NCBI GenBank assembly: GCA_960531495.1
Contig: OY482852.1
Coordinates: 34,756,117-34,820,116 of the forward strand
Length of the DNA: 64,000 nucleotides
Source of the DNA: Zeus faber
Taxonomy: Eukaryota; Chordata; Actinopteri; Zeiformes; Zeidae
Reading direction: 5' to 3'
The position numbers and the translations under genes are program-made. The notes beneath the pieces are model-generated. The model saw only the letters and a program-made list of their open reading frames with translations. It did no database searches and was not told where the DNA came from. Shown here piece after piece: positions 14,001 to 29,500 of this stretch (within the stretch, counting starts at the first letter, position 1; each line of letters begins with the position of its first letter).

Positions 14001-17000
14001 GCCTAAAACTGTTTGACAAACAACGCTTTAGCAGCATATACTAGTTCACCATTGTATTTAAACTGTCTGACACTGTCACACAGAGTAATGACTGAAGCGT
14101 TTAACCAATTCCCCTTTTCGACGTTTAAATCGGCTGAAAATGCGTTTTTTCCCACATGTGCACATAATGATGAAAATGATCATAACTCGACAAATACATG
14201 TTAGATGGGCCTAAAACTGTTTGACAAACAACACTTTAGCAGCATATACTAGTTCACCATTGCATTTAAACTGTCTGACACTGTCACACAGAGTAATGAC
14301 TGAAGCGTTTAACCAATTCCCCTTTTCGACGTTTAAATCGGCTGAAAATGCGTTTTTTCCCACATGTGCACACAATGATGAAAATGATCATAACTCCACA
14401 AATACATGTTAGATGGGCCTAGAAATCTGTGAGAAACACTTAAGAAGCACATAATAGTTCATCATATTAATTAAATTTCTATGCTGTACTGCAGCATTCT
14501 GAATCATTCCCCTCTGAAGAGACAATGGTTCGGTGTTTCTCTAATTCAGCTAGACAGCAAACCGTCCAATGTTCTGAAAATGCTCATACCTCGACAAATA
14601 CATGTTGTATGGGCCTAAAACTGTTTGACAAACAACGCTTTAGCAGCATATACTAGTTCACCATTGTATTTAAACTGTCTGACACTGTCACACAGAGTAA
14701 TGACTGAAGCGTTTAACCAATTCCCCTTTTCGACGTTTAAATCGGCTGAAAATGCGTTTTTTCCCACATGTGCACATAATGATGAAAATGACCATAACTC
14801 GACAAATACATGTTAGATGGGCCTAAAACTGTTTGACAAACAACACTTTAGCAGCATATACTAGTTCACCATTGTATTTAAACTGTCTGACACTGTCACA
14901 CAGAGTAATGACTGAAGCGTTTAACCAATTCCCCTTTTCGACGTTTAAATCGGCTGAAAATGCGTTTTTTCCCACATGTACACGTAATGATGAAAATGAT
15001 CATAACTCGACAAATACATGTCAGATGGGCCTAAAACTGGTTGACAAACAACACTTTAGCAGCATATACTAGTTCACCATTGTATTTAAAATGTCTGACA
15101 CTGTCACACAGAGTAATGACTGAAGCGTTTAACCAATTCCCCTTTTCGACGTTTAAATCGGCTGAAAATGCGTTTTTTCCCACATGTGCACACAATGATG
15201 AAAATGATCATAACTCCAGAAATACATGTTAGATGGGCATAGAAATCTGAGAGAAACACTTAGGAAGCACATAATAGTTCATCATATTAATTAAATTTCT
15301 ATGCTGTACTGCAGCATTCTGAATCATTCACCTCTGAAGATACAATGGTTCGGTGTTTCTCTAATTCAGCTAGACAGCAAACCGTCCAATGTTCTGAAAA
15401 TGCTCATACCTCAACAAATACATGTTGTATGGGCCTAAAACTGTTTGACAAACAATGCTTTAGCAGCATATACTAGTTCACCATTGTATTTAAACTGTCT
15501 GACACTGTCACACAGAGTAATGACTGAAGCATTTAAGCAATTCCCCTTTTCGACGTTTAAATCGGCTGAAAATGCGTTTTTTCCCACATGTGCACATAAT
15601 GATGAAAATGATCATAACTCGACAAATACATGTTAGATGGGCCTAAAACTGTTTGACAAACAACACTTTAGCAGCATATACTAGTTCACCATTGTATTTA
15701 AACTGTCTGACACTGTCACACAGAGTAATGACTGAAGCGTTTAACCAATTCCCCTTTTCGACGTTTAAATCGGCTGAAAATGCGTTTTTTCCCACATGTA
15801 CACGTAATGATGAAAATGATCATAACTCGACAAATACATGTCAGATGGGCCTAAAACTGGTTGACAAACAACACTTTAGCAGCATATACTAGTTCACCAT
15901 TGTATTTAAAATGTCTGACACTGTCACACAGAGTAATGACTGAAGCGTTTAACCAATTCCCCTTTTCGACGTTTAAATCGGCTGAAAATGCGTTTTTTCC
16001 CACATGTGCACACAATGATGAAAATGATCAAAACTCCAGAAATACATGTTAGATGGGCATAGAAATCTGAGAGAAACACTTAGGAAGCACATAATAGTTC
16101 ATCATATTAATTAAATTTCTATGCTGTACTGCAGCATTCTGAATCATTCACCTCTGAAGATACAATGGTTCGGTGTTTCTCTAATTCAGCTAGACAGCAA
16201 ACCGTCCAATGTTCTGAAAATGCTCATACCTCAACAAATACATGTTGTATGGGCCTAAAACTGTTTGACAAACAATGCTTTAGCAGCATATACTAGTTCA
16301 CCATTGTATTTAAACTGTCTGACACTGTCACACAGAGTAATGACTGAAGCGTTTAACCAATTCCCCTTTTCGACGTTTAAATCGGCTGAAAATGCGTTTT
16401 TTCCCACATGTGCACACAATGATGAAAATGATCATAACTCGACAAATACATTTTACATGGGCCTAAAACTGGTTGACAAACAACACTTTAGCAGCATATA
16501 CTAGTTCACCATTGTATTTAAACTGTCTGACACTGTCACACAGAGTAATGACTGAAGCGTTTAACCAATTCCCCTTTTCGACGTTTAAATCGGCTGAAAA
16601 TGCGTTTTTTCCCACATGTACACGTAATGATGAAAATGATCATAACTCGACAAATACATGTCAGATGGGCCTAAAACTGGTTGACAAACAACACTTTAGC
16701 AGCATATACTAGTTCACCATTGTATTTAAAATGTCTGACACTGTCACACAGAGTAATGACTGAAGCGTTTAACCAATTCCCCTTTTCGACGTTTAAATCG
16801 GCTGAAAATGCGTTTTTTCCCACATGTGCACACAATGATGAAAATGATCAAAACTCCAGAAATACATGTTAGATGGGCATAGAAATCTGAGAGAAACACT
16901 TAGGAAGCACATAATAGTTCATCATATTAATTAAATTTCTATGCTGTACTGCAGCATTCTGAATCATTCACCTCTGAAGATACAATGGTTCGGTGTTTCT

Positions 17001-20000
17001 CTAATTCAGCTAGACAGCAAACCGTCCAATGTTCTGAAAATGCTCATACCTCAACAAATACATGTTGTATGGGCCTAAAACTGTTTGACAAACAATGCTT
17101 TAGCAGCATATACTAGTTCACCATTGTATTTAAACTGTCTGACACTGTCACACAGAGTAATGACTGAAGCGTTTAACCAATTCCCCTTTTCGACGTTTAA
17201 ATCGGCTGAAAATGCGTTTTTTCCCACATGTGCACACAATGATGAAAATGATCATAACTCGACAAATACATTTTACATGGGCCTAAAACTGGTTGACAAA
17301 CAACACTTTAGCAGCATATACTAGTTCACCATTGTATTTAAACTGTCTGACACTGTCACACAGAGTAATGACTGAAGCGTTTAACCAATTCCCCTTTTCG
17401 ACGTTTAAATCCGCTGAAAATGCGTTTTTTTCCCACATGTGCACACAATGATGAAAATAATCATAACTCGACAAATACATTTTACATGGGCCTAAAACTG
17501 TTTGACAAACAACACTTTAGCAGCATATACTAGTTCACCATTGTATTTAAACTGTCTGACACTGTCACACAGAGTAATAATTAAAGCGTTTAACCAATTC
17601 CCCTTTTCGACGTTTAAATCGGCTGGAAATGCGTTTTTTCCCACATTTGCACACAATGATGAAAATGATCATAACTCGACAACTACATTTTACATGGGCC
17701 TAAAACTGGTTGACAAACAACACTTTAGCAGCATATACTAGTTCACCATTGTATTTAAACTGTCTGACACTGTCACACAGAGTAATGACTGAAGCGTTTA
17801 ACCAATTCCCCTTTTCGACGTTTAAATCGGCTGAAAATGCATTTTTTCCCACTTGTGCACACAATGATGAAAATATTCATAACTCGACAAATACATTTTA
17901 CATGGGCCTAAAACTGTTTGACAAACAACACTTTAGCAGCATATACTAGTTAACCATTGTATTTAAACTGTCTGACACTGTCACACAGAGTAATAACTAA
18001 AGCGTTTAACCAATTCCCCTTTTCGACGTTTAAATCGGCTGAAAATGCGTTTTTTCCCACATGTGCACACAATGATGAAAATGATCATAACTCTACAAAT
18101 ACATTTTACATGGGCCTAAAACTGTTCGACAAACAACACTTTAGCAGCATATACTTGTTCACCATTGTATTTAAACTGTCTGACACTGTCACACAGAGTA
18201 ATGACTGAAGTGTTTAACCAATTCCCCTTTTCGACGTTTAAATCGGCTGAAAATGCGTTTTTTTCCCACATGTGCACACTATGATGAAAATGATCCTAAC
18301 TCCACAAATACATGTTAGATGGGCATAGAAATCTGAGAGAAAAACTTAGGAAGCACATAAAAGTTCATCATATTAATAAAATTTCTATGCTGTACTGCAG
18401 CATTCTGAATCATTCACCTCTGAAGAGACAATGGTTCGGTGTTTCTCTAATTCAGCTAGACAGCAAACCGTCACAAGTTCTGAAAATGATCATAACTCCA
18501 GAAATACATGTTAGATGGGCATAGAAATCTGAGAGAAAAACTTAGGAAGCACATAATAGTTCATCATATTAATTAAATTTCAATGCTGTACTGCAGCATT
18601 CTGAATCATTCCCCTCTGAAGAGACAATGGTTCGGTGTTTCTCTAATTCAGCTAGACAGCAAACCGTCCAATGTTCTGAAAATGCTCATACCTCAACAAA
18701 TACATGTTGTATGGGCCTAAAACGGTTTGACAAACAACGCTTTAGCAGCATATACTAGTTCACCATTGTATTTAAACTGTCTGACACTGTCACACAGAGT
18801 AATGACTGAAGCGTTTAACCAATTCCCCTTTTCGACGTTTAAATCGGCTGAAAATGCGTTTTTTCCCACATGTGCACATAATGATGAAAATGACCATAAC
18901 TCGACAAATACATGTTAGATGGGCCTAAAACTGTTTGACAAACAACACTTTAGCAGCATATACTAGTTCACCATTGTATTTAAACTGTCTGACACTGTCA
19001 CACAGAGTAATGACTGAAGCGTTTAACCAATTCCCCTTTTCGACGTTTAAATCGGCTGAAAATGCGTTTTTTCCCACATGTACACGTAATGATGAAAATG
19101 ATCATAACTCGACAAATACATGTCAGATGGGCCTAAAACTGGTTGACAAACAACACTTTAGCAGCATATACTAGTTCACCATTGTATTTAAAATGTCTGA
19201 CACTGTCACACAGAGTAATGACTGAAGCGTTTAACCAATTCCCCTTTTCGACGTTTAAATCGGCTGAAAATGCGTTTTTTCCCACATGTGCACACAATGA
19301 TGAAAATGATCATAACTCCAGAAATACATGTTAGATGGGCATAGAAATCTGAGAGAAACACTTAGGAAGCACATAATAGTTCATCATATTAATTAAATTT
19401 CTATGCTGTACTGCAGCATTCTGAATCATTCACCTCTGAAGATACAATGGTTCGGTGTTTCTCTAATTCAGCTAGACAGCAAACCGTCCAATGTTCTGAA
19501 AATGCTCATACCTCAACAAATACATGTTGTATGGGCCTAAAACTGTTTGACAAACAATGCTTTAGCAGCATATACTAGTTCACCATTGTATTTAAACTGT
19601 CTGACACTGTCACACAGAGTAATGACTGAAGCGTTTAAGCAATTCCCCTTTTCGACGTTTAAATCGGCTGAAAATGCGTTTTTTCCCACATGTGCACATA
19701 ATGATGAAAATGATCATAACTCGACAAATACATGTTAGATGGGCATAAAACTGTTTGACAAACAACACTTTAGCAGCATATACTAGTTCACCATTGTATT
19801 TAAACTGTCTGACACTGTCACACAGAGTAATGACTGAAGCGTTTAAGCAATTCCCCTTTTCGACGTTTGAATCGGCTGAAAATGCGTTTTTTCCCACATG
19901 TGCACATAATGATGAAAATGACCATAACTCGACAAATACATGTTAGATGGGCCTAAAACTGTTTGACAAACAACACTTTAGCAGCATATACTAGTTCACC

Positions 20001-23000
20001 ATTGTATTTAAACTGTCTGACACTGTCACACAGAGTAATGACTGAAGCGTTTAACCAATTCCCCTTTTCGACGTTTAAATCGGCTGAAAATGCGTTTTTT
20101 CCCACATGTACACATAATGATGAAAATGATCATAACTCGACAAATACATGTTGTATGGGCCTAAAACTGTTTGACAAACAACGCTTTAGCAGCATATACT
20201 AGTTCACCATTGTATTTAAACTGTCTGACACTGTCACACAGAGTAATGACTGAAGCGTTTAACCAATTCCCCTTTTCGACGTTTAAATCGGCTGAAAATG
20301 CGTTTTTTCCCACAGTGCACATAATGATGAAAATGATCATAACTCGACAAATACATGTTAGATGGGCCTAAAACTGGTTGACAAACAACACTTTAGCAGC
20401 ATATACTAGTTCACCATTGTATTTAAAATGTCTGACACTGTCACACAGAGTAATGACTGAAGCGTTTAACCAATTCCCCTTTTCGACGTTTAAATCGGCT
20501 GAAAATGCGTTTTTTCCCACATGTGCACACAATGATGAAAATGATCATAACTCCACAAATACATGTTAGATGGGCCTAGAAATCTGTGAGAAACACTTAA
20601 GAAGCACATAATAGTTCATCATATTAATTAAATTTCTATGCTGTACTGCAGCATTCTGAATCATTCACCTCTGAAGAGACAATGGTTCGGTGTTTCTCTA
20701 ATACAGCTAGACAGCAAACCGTCACAAGTTCTGAAAATGATCATAACTCCAGAAATACATGTTAGATGGGCATAGAAATCTGAGAGAAAAACTTATGAAG
20801 CACATAATAGTTCATCATATTAATTAAATTTCAATGCTGTACTGCAGCATTCTGAATCATTCCCCTCTGAAGAGACAATGGTTCGGTGTTTCTCTAATTC
20901 AGCTAGACAGCAAACCGTCCAATGTTCTGAAAATGCTCATACCTCGACAAATACATGTTGTATGGGCCTAAAACTGTTTGACAAACAACGCTTTAGCAGC
21001 ATATACTAGTTCACCATTGTATTTAAACTGTCTGACACTGTCACACAGAGTAATGACTGAAGCGTTTAACCAATTCCCCTTTTCGACGTTTAAATCGGCT
21101 GAAAATGCGTTTTTTCCCACATGTGCACATAATGATGAAAATGATCATAACTCGACGAATACATGTTAGATGGGCCTAAAACTGTTGGACAAACAACACT
21201 TTAGCAGCATATACTAGTTCACCATTGTATTTAAACTGTCTGACACTATCACACAGAGTAATGACTGAAGCGTTTAAGCAATTCCCCTTTTCGACATTTA
21301 AATCGGCTGAAAATGCGTTTTTTCCCACATGTGCACATAATGATGAAAATGACCATAACTCGACAAATACATGTTAGATGGGCCTAAAACTGTTTGACAA
21401 ACAACACTTTAGCAGCATATACTAGTTCACCATTGTATTTAAACTGTCTGACACTGTCACACAGAGTAATGACTGAAGCGTTTAACCAATTCCCCTTTTC
21501 GACGTTTAAATCGGCTGAAAATGCGTTTTTTCCCACATGTGCACACAATGATGAAAATGATCATAACTCCACAAATACATGTTAGATGGGCCTAGAAATC
21601 TGTGAGAAACACTTAAGAAGCACATAATAGTTCATCATATTAATTAAATTTCTATGCTGTACTGCAGCATTCTGAATCATTCACCTCTGAAGAGACAATG
21701 GTTCGGTGTTTCTCTAATTCAGCTAGACAGCAAACCGTCCAATGTTCTGAAAATGCTCATACCTCAACAAATACATGTTGTATGGGCCTAAAACTGTTTG
21801 ACAAACAACGCTTTAGCAGCATATACTAGTTCACCATTGTATTTAAACTGTCTGACACTGTCACACAGAGTAATGACTGAAGCGTTTAACCAATTCCCCT
21901 TTTCGACGTTTAAATCGGCTGAAAATGCGTTTTTTCCCACATGTGCACATAATGATGAAAATGATCATAACTCGACAAATACATGTTAGATGGGCCTAAA
22001 ACTGTTTGACAAACAACACTTTAGCAGCATATACTAGTTCACCATTGCATTTAAACTGTCTGACACTGTCACACAGAGTAATGACTGAAGCGTTTAACCA
22101 ATTCCCCTTTTCGACGTTTAAATCGGCTGAAAATGCGTTTTTTCCCACATGTGCACACAATGATGAAAATGATCATAACTCCACAAATACATGTTAGATG
22201 GGCCTAGAAATCTGTGAGAAACACTTAAGAAGCACATAATAGTTCATCATATTAATTAAATTTCTATGCTGTACTGCAGCATTCTGAATCATTCCCCTCT
22301 GAAGAGACAATGGTTCGGTGTTTCTCTAATTCAGCTAGACAGCAAACCGTCCAATGTTCTGAAAATGCTCATACCTCGACAAATACATGTTGTATGGGCC
22401 TAAAACTGTTTGACAAACAACGCTTTAGCAGCATATACTAGTTCACCATTGTATTTAAACTGTCTGACACTGTCACACAGAGTAATGACTGAAGCGTTTA
22501 ACCAATTCCCCTTTTCGACGTTTAAATCGGCTGAAAATGCGTTTTTTCCCACATGTGCACATAATGATGAAAATGACCATAACTCGACAAATACATGTTA
22601 GATGGGCCTAAAACTGTTTGACAAACAACACTTTAGCAGCATATACTAGTTCACCATTGTATTTAAACTGTCTGACACTGTCACACAGAGTAATGACTGA
22701 AGCGTTTAACCAATTCCCCTTTTCGACGTTTAAATCGGCTGAAAATGCGTTTTTTCCCACATGTACACGTAATGATGAAAATGATCATAACTCGACAAAT
22801 ACATGTCAGATGGGCCTAAAACTGGTTGACAAACAACACTTTAGCAGCATATACTAGTTCACCATTGTATTTAAAATGTCTGACACTGTCACACAGAGTA
22901 ATGACTGAAGCGTTTAACCAATTCCCCTTTTCGACGTTTAAATCGGCTGAAAATGCGTTTTTTCCCACATGTGCACACAATGATGAAAATGATCATAACT

Positions 23001-23529
23001 CCAGAAATACATGTTAGATGGGCATAGAAATCTGAGAGAAACACTTAGGAAGCACATAATAGTTCATCATATTAATTAAATTTCTATGCTGTACTGCAGC
23101 ATTCTGAATCATTCACCTCTGAAGATACAATGGTTCGGTGTTTCTCTAATTCAGCTAGACAGCAAACCGTCCAATGTTCTGAAAATGCTCATACCTCAAC
23201 AAATACATGTTGTATGGGCCTAAAACTGTTTGACAAACAATGCTTTAGCAGCATATACTAGTTCACCATTGTATTTAAACTGTCTGACACTGTCACACAG
23301 AGTAATGACTGAAGCATTTAAGCAATTCCCCTTTTCGACGTTTAAATCGGCTGAAAATGCGTTTTTTCCCACATGTGCACATAATGATGAAAATGATCAT
23401 AACTCGACAAATACATGTTAGATGGGCCTAAAACTGTTTGACAAACAACACTTTAGCAGCATATACTAGTTCACCATTGTATTTAAACTGTCTGACACTG
23501 TCACACAGAGTAATGACTGAAGCGTTTAA
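7828..23529 (+). repeat. 7,785-bp segmental tandem duplication inside the satellite
   Basis: Every distinctive variant from about 7,828 to 15,744 reappears 7,785 bp downstream, up to about 23,529, in the same order. Markers include 9,717 with 17,502, 10,527 with 18,312, 11,970 with 19,755, 13,193 with 20,978, 14,221 with 22,006 and 15,445 with 23,230. The unit holds 28 A and 10 B monomers. I found no mismatch in the places I compared, including rare private variants (GGGCATAAAACTG at 11,956 and 19,741; CTATCACACAG at 13,461 and 21,246). The left border shows mismatches at 7,806 and 7,827; the right border is at the first difference near 15,745 versus 23,530. It is either very recent or an assembly duplication. 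Confidence 0.9.
7868..9507 (+). repeat. 820-bp higher-order unit, two tandem copies
   Basis: A-A-B-A (three A plus one B) repeats twice with an 820-bp period. The marker variants ACATGTCAGATGGG, GATCAAAACTCCAG and ATACATTTTACATGGG appear at matching places in both copies. The same pair reappears at 15,653-17,292 as part of the 7,785-bp duplication. Confidence 0.85.
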
Positions 23530-26500
23530 GCAATTCCCCTTTTCGACGTTTGAATCGGCTGAAAATGCGTTTTTTCCCACATTTGCACATAATGATGAAA
23601 ATGACCATAACTCGACAAATACATGTTAGATGGGCCTAAAACTGTTTGACAAACAACACTTTAGCAGCATATACTAGTTCACCATTGTATTTAAACTGTC
23701 TGACACTGTCACACAGAGTAATGACTGAAGCGTTTAACCAATTCCCCTTTTCGACGTTTAAATCGGCTGAAAATGCGTTTTTTCCCACATGTACACATAA
23801 TGATGAAAATGATCATAACTCGACAAATACATGTTGTATGGGCCTAAAACTGTTTGACAAACAACGCTTTAGCAGCATATACTAGTTCACCATTGTATTT
23901 AAACTGTCTGACACTGTCACACAGAGTAATGACTGAAGCGTTTAACCAATTCCCCTTTTCGACGTTTAAATCGGCTGAAAATGCGTTTTTTCCCACAGTG
24001 CACATAATGATGAAAATGATCATAACTCGACAAATACATGTTAGATGGGCCTAAAACTGGTTGACAAACAACACTTTAGCAGCATATACTAGTTCACCAT
24101 TGTATTTAAAATGTCTGATACTGTCACACAGAGTAATGACTGAAGCGTTTAACCAATTCCCCTTTTCGACGTTTAAATCGGCTGAAAATGCGTTTTTTTC
24201 CCACATGTGCACACTATGATGAAAATGATCCTAACTCCACAAATACATGTTAGATGGGCATAGAAATCTGAGAGAAAAACTTAGGAAGCACATAAAAGTT
24301 CATCATATTAATAAAATTTCTATGCTGTACTGCAGCATTCTGAATCATTCACCTCTGAAGAGACAATGGTTCGGTGTTTCTCTAATTCAGCTAGACAGCA
24401 AACCGTCACAAGTTCTGAAAATGATCATAACTCCAGAAATACATGTTAGATGGGCATAGAAATCTGAGAGAAAAACTTATGAAGCACATAATAGTTCATC
24501 ATATTAATTAAATTTCAATGCTGTACTGCAGCATTCTGAATCATTCCCCTCTGAAGAGACAATGGTTCGGTGTTTCTCTAATTCAGCTAGACAGCAAACC
24601 GTCCAATGTTCTGAAAATGCTCATACCTCGACAAATACATGTTGTATGGGCCTAAAACTGTTTGACAAACAACGCTTTAGCAGCATATACTAGTTCACCA
24701 TTGTATTTAAACTGTCTGACACTGTCACACAGAGTAATGACTGAAGCGTTTAACCAATTCCCCTTTTCGACGTTTAAATCGGCTGAAAATGCGTTTTTTC
24801 CCACATGTGCACATAATGATGAAAATGATCATAACTCGACAAATACATGTTAGATGGGCCTAAAACTGTTTGACAAACAACACTTTAGCAGCATATACTA
24901 GTTTACCATTGTATTTAAACTGTCTGACACTGTCACACAGAGAAATGACTGAAGCGTTTAACCAATTCCCCTTTTCGACGTTTAAATCGGCTGAAAATGC
25001 GTTTTTTCCCACATGTGCACATAATGATGAAAATGATCATAACTCGACAAATACATTTTACATGGGCCTAAAACTGGTTGACAAACAACACTTTAGCAGC
25101 ATATACTAGTTCACCATTGTATTTAAACTGTCTGACACTGTCACACAGAGTAATGACTGAAGCGTTTAACCAATTCCCCTTTTCGACGTTTAAATCGGCT
25201 GAAAATGCGTTTTTTCCCACATGTGCACATAATGATGAAAATGATCATAACTCGACAAATACATGTTAGATGGGCCTAAAACTGTTTGACAAACAACACT
25301 TTAGCAGCATATACTAGTTTACCATTGTATTTAAACTGTCTGACACTGTCACACAGAGAAATGACTGAAGCGTTTAACCAATTCCCCTTTTCGACGTTTA
25401 AATCGGCTGAAAATGCGTTTTTTCCCACATGTGCACATAATGATGAAAATGATCATAACTCGACGAATACATGTTAGATGGGCCTAAAACTGTTGGACAA
25501 ACAACACTTTAGCAGCATATACTAGTTCACCATTGTATTTAAACTGTCTGACACTGTCACACAGAGTAATGACTGAAGCGTTTAACCAATTCCCCTTTTC
25601 GACGTTTAAATCGGCTGAAAATGCGTTTTTTCCCACATGTGCACACAATGATGAAAATGATCATAACTCCACAAATACATGTTAGATGGGCCTAGAAATC
25701 TGTGAGAAACACTTAAGAAGCACATAATAGTTCATCATATTAATTAAATTTCTATGCTGTACTGCAGCATTCTGAATCATTCACCTCTGAAGAGACAATG
25801 GTTCGGCGTTTCTCTAATTCAGCTAGACAGCAAACCGTCCAATGTTCTGAAAATGCTCATACCTCGACAAATACATGTTGTATGGGCCTAAAACTGTTTG
25901 ACAAACAACGCTTTAGCAGCATATACTAGTTCACCATTGTATTTAAACTGTCTGACGCTGTCACACAGAGTAATGACTGAAGCGTTTAACCAATTCCCCT
26001 TTTCGACGTTTAAATCGGCTGAAAATGCGTTTTTTCCCACATGTGCACATAATGATGAAAATGATCATAACTCGACAAATACATGTTAGATGGGCCTAAA
26101 ACTGTTTGACAAACAACACTTTAGCAGCATATACTAGTTTACCATTGTATTTAAACTGTCTGACACTGTCACACAGAGTAATGACTGAAGCGTTTAACCA
26201 ATTCCCCTTTTCGACGTTTAAATCGGCTGAAAATGCGTTTTTTCCCACATGTGCACATAATGATGAAAATGATCATAACTCGACGAATACATGTTAGATG
26301 GGCCTAAAACTGTTGGACAAACAACACTTTAGCAGCATATACTAGTTCACCATTGTATTTAAACTGTCTGACACTATCACACAGAGTAATGACTGAAGCG
26401 TTTAAGCAATTCCCCTTTTCGACATTTAAATCGGCTGAAAATGCGTTTTTTCCCACATGTGCACATAATGATGAAAATGACCATAACTCGACAAATACAT

Positions 26501-29500
26501 GTTAGATGGGCCTAAAACTGTTTGACAAACAACACTTTAGCAGCATATACTAGTTCACCATTGTATTTAAACTGTCTGACACTGTCACACAGAGTAATGA
26601 CTGAAGCGTTTAACCAATTCCCCTTTTCGACGTTTAAATCGGCTGAAAATGCGTTTTTTCCCACATGTGCACACAATGATGAAAATGATCATAACTCCAC
26701 AAATACATGTTAGATGGGCCTAGAAATCTGTGAGAAACACTTAAGAAGCACATAATAGTTCATCATATTAATTAAATTTCTATGCTGTACTGCAGCATTC
26801 TGAATCATTCACCTCTGAAGAGACAATGGTTCGGTGTTTCTCTAATTCAGCTAGACAGCAAACCGTCCAATGTTCTGAAAATGCTCATACCTCAACAAAT
26901 ACATGTTGTATGGGCCTAAAACTGTTTGACAAACAACGCTTTAGCAGCATATACTAGTTCACCATTGTATTTAAACTGTCTGACACTGTCACACAGAGTA
27001 ATGACTGAAGCGTTTAACCAATTCCCCTTTTCGACGTTTAAATCGGCTGAAAATGCGTTTTTTCCCACATGTGCACATAATGATGAAAATGACCATAACT
27101 CGACAAATACATGTTAGATGGGCCTAAAACTGTTTGACAAACAACACTTTAGCAGCATATACTAGTTCACCATTGTATTTAAACTGTCTGACACTGTCAC
27201 ACAGAGTAATGACTGAAGCGTTTAACCAATTCCCCTTTTCGACGTTTAAATCGGCTGAAAATGCGTTTTTTCCCACATGTACACGTAATGATGAAAATGA
27301 TCATAACTCGACAAATACATGTCAGATGGGCCTAAAACTGGTTGACAAACAACACTTTAGCAGCATATACTAGTTCACCATTGTATTTAAAATGTCTGAC
27401 ACTGTCACACAGAGTAATGACTGAAGCGTTTAACCAATTCCCCTTTTCGACGTTTAAATCGGCTGAAAATGCGTTTTTTCCCACATGTGCACACAATGAT
27501 GAAAATGATCATAACTCCAGAAATACATGTTAGATGGGCATAGAAATCTGAGAGAAACACTTAGGAAGCACATAATAGTTCATCATATTAATTAAATTTC
27601 TATGCTGTACTGCAGCATTCTGAATCATTCACCTCTGAAGATACAATGGTTCGGTGTTTCTCTAATTCAGCTAGACAGCAAACCGTCCAATGTTCTGAAA
27701 ATGCTCATACCTCAACAAATACATGTTGTATGGGCCTAAAACTGTTTGACAAACAATGCTTTAGCAGCATATACTAGTTCACCATTGTATTTAAACTGTC
27801 TGACACTGTCACACAGAGTAATGACTGAAGCATTTAAGCAATTCCCCTTTTCGACGTTTAAATCGGCTGAAAATGCGTTTTTTCCCACATGTGCACATAA
27901 TGATGAAAATGATCATAACTCGACAAATACATGTTAGATGGGCCTAAAACTGTTTGACAAACAACACTTTAGCAGCATATACTAGTTCACCATTGTATTT
28001 AAACTGTCTGACACTGTCACACAGAGTAATGACTGAAGCGTTTAAGCAATTCCCCTTTTCGACGTTTGAATCGGCTGAAAATGCGTTTTTTCCCACATTT
28101 GCACATAATGATGAAAATGACCATAACTCGACAAATACATGTTAGATGGGCCTAAAACTGTTTGACAAACAACACTTTAGCAGCATATACTAGTTCACCA
28201 TTGTATTTAAACTGTCTGACACTGTCACACAGAGTAATGACTGAAGCGTTTAACCAATTCCCCTTTTCGACGTTTAAATCGGCTGAAAATGCGTTTTTTC
28301 CCACATGTACACATAATGATGAAAATGATCATAACTCGACAAATACATGTTGTATGGGCCTAAAACTGTTTGACAAACAACGCTTTAGCAGCATATACTA
28401 GTTCACCATTGTATTTAAACTGTCTGACACTGTCACACAGAGTAATGACTGAAGCGTTTAACCAATTCCCCTTTTCGACGTTTAAATCGGCTGAAAATGC
28501 GTTTTTTCCCACAGTGCACATAATGATGAAAATGATCATAACTCGACAAATACATGTTAGATGGGCCTAAAACTGGTTGACAAACAACACTTTAGCAGCA
28601 TATACTAGTTCACCATTGTATTTAAAATGTCTGACACTGTCACACAGAGTAATGACTGAAGCGTTTAACCAATTCCCCTTTTCGACGTTTAAATCGGCTG
28701 AAAATGCGTTTTTTTCCCACATGTGCACACTATGATGAAAATGATCCTAACTCCACAAATACATGTTAGATGGGCATAGAAATCTGAGAGAAAAACTTAG
28801 GAAGCACATAAAAGTTCATCATATTAATAAAATTTCTATGCTGTACTGCAGCATTCTGAATCATTCACCTCTGAAGAGACAATGGTTCGGTGTTTCTCTA
28901 ATTCAGCTAGACAGCAAACCGTCACAAGTTCTGAAAATGATCATAACTCCAGAAATACATGTTAGATGGGCATAGAAATCTGAGAGAAAAACTTATGAAG
29001 CACATAATAGTTCATCATATTAATTAAATTTCAATGCTGTACTGCAGCATTCTGAATCATTCCCCTCTGAAGAGACAATGGTTCGGTGTTTCTCTAATTC
29101 AGCTAGACAGCAAACCGTCCAATGTTCTGAAAATGCTCATACCTCGACAAATACATGTTGTATGGGCCTAAAACTGTTTGACAAACAACGCTTTAGCAGC
29201 ATATACTAGTTCACCATTGTATTTAAACTGTCTGACACTGTCACACAGAGTAATGACTGAAGCGTTTAACCAATTCCCCTTTTCGACGTTTAAATCGGCT
29301 GAAAATGCGTTTTTTCCCACATGTGCACATAATGATGAAAATGATCATAACTCGACAAATACATGTTAGATGGGCCTAAAACTGTTTGACAAACAACACT
29401 TTAGCAGCATATACTAGTTTACCATTGTATTTAAACTGTCTGACACTGTCACACAGAGAAATGACTGAAGCGTTTAACCAATTCCCCTTTTCGACGTTTA

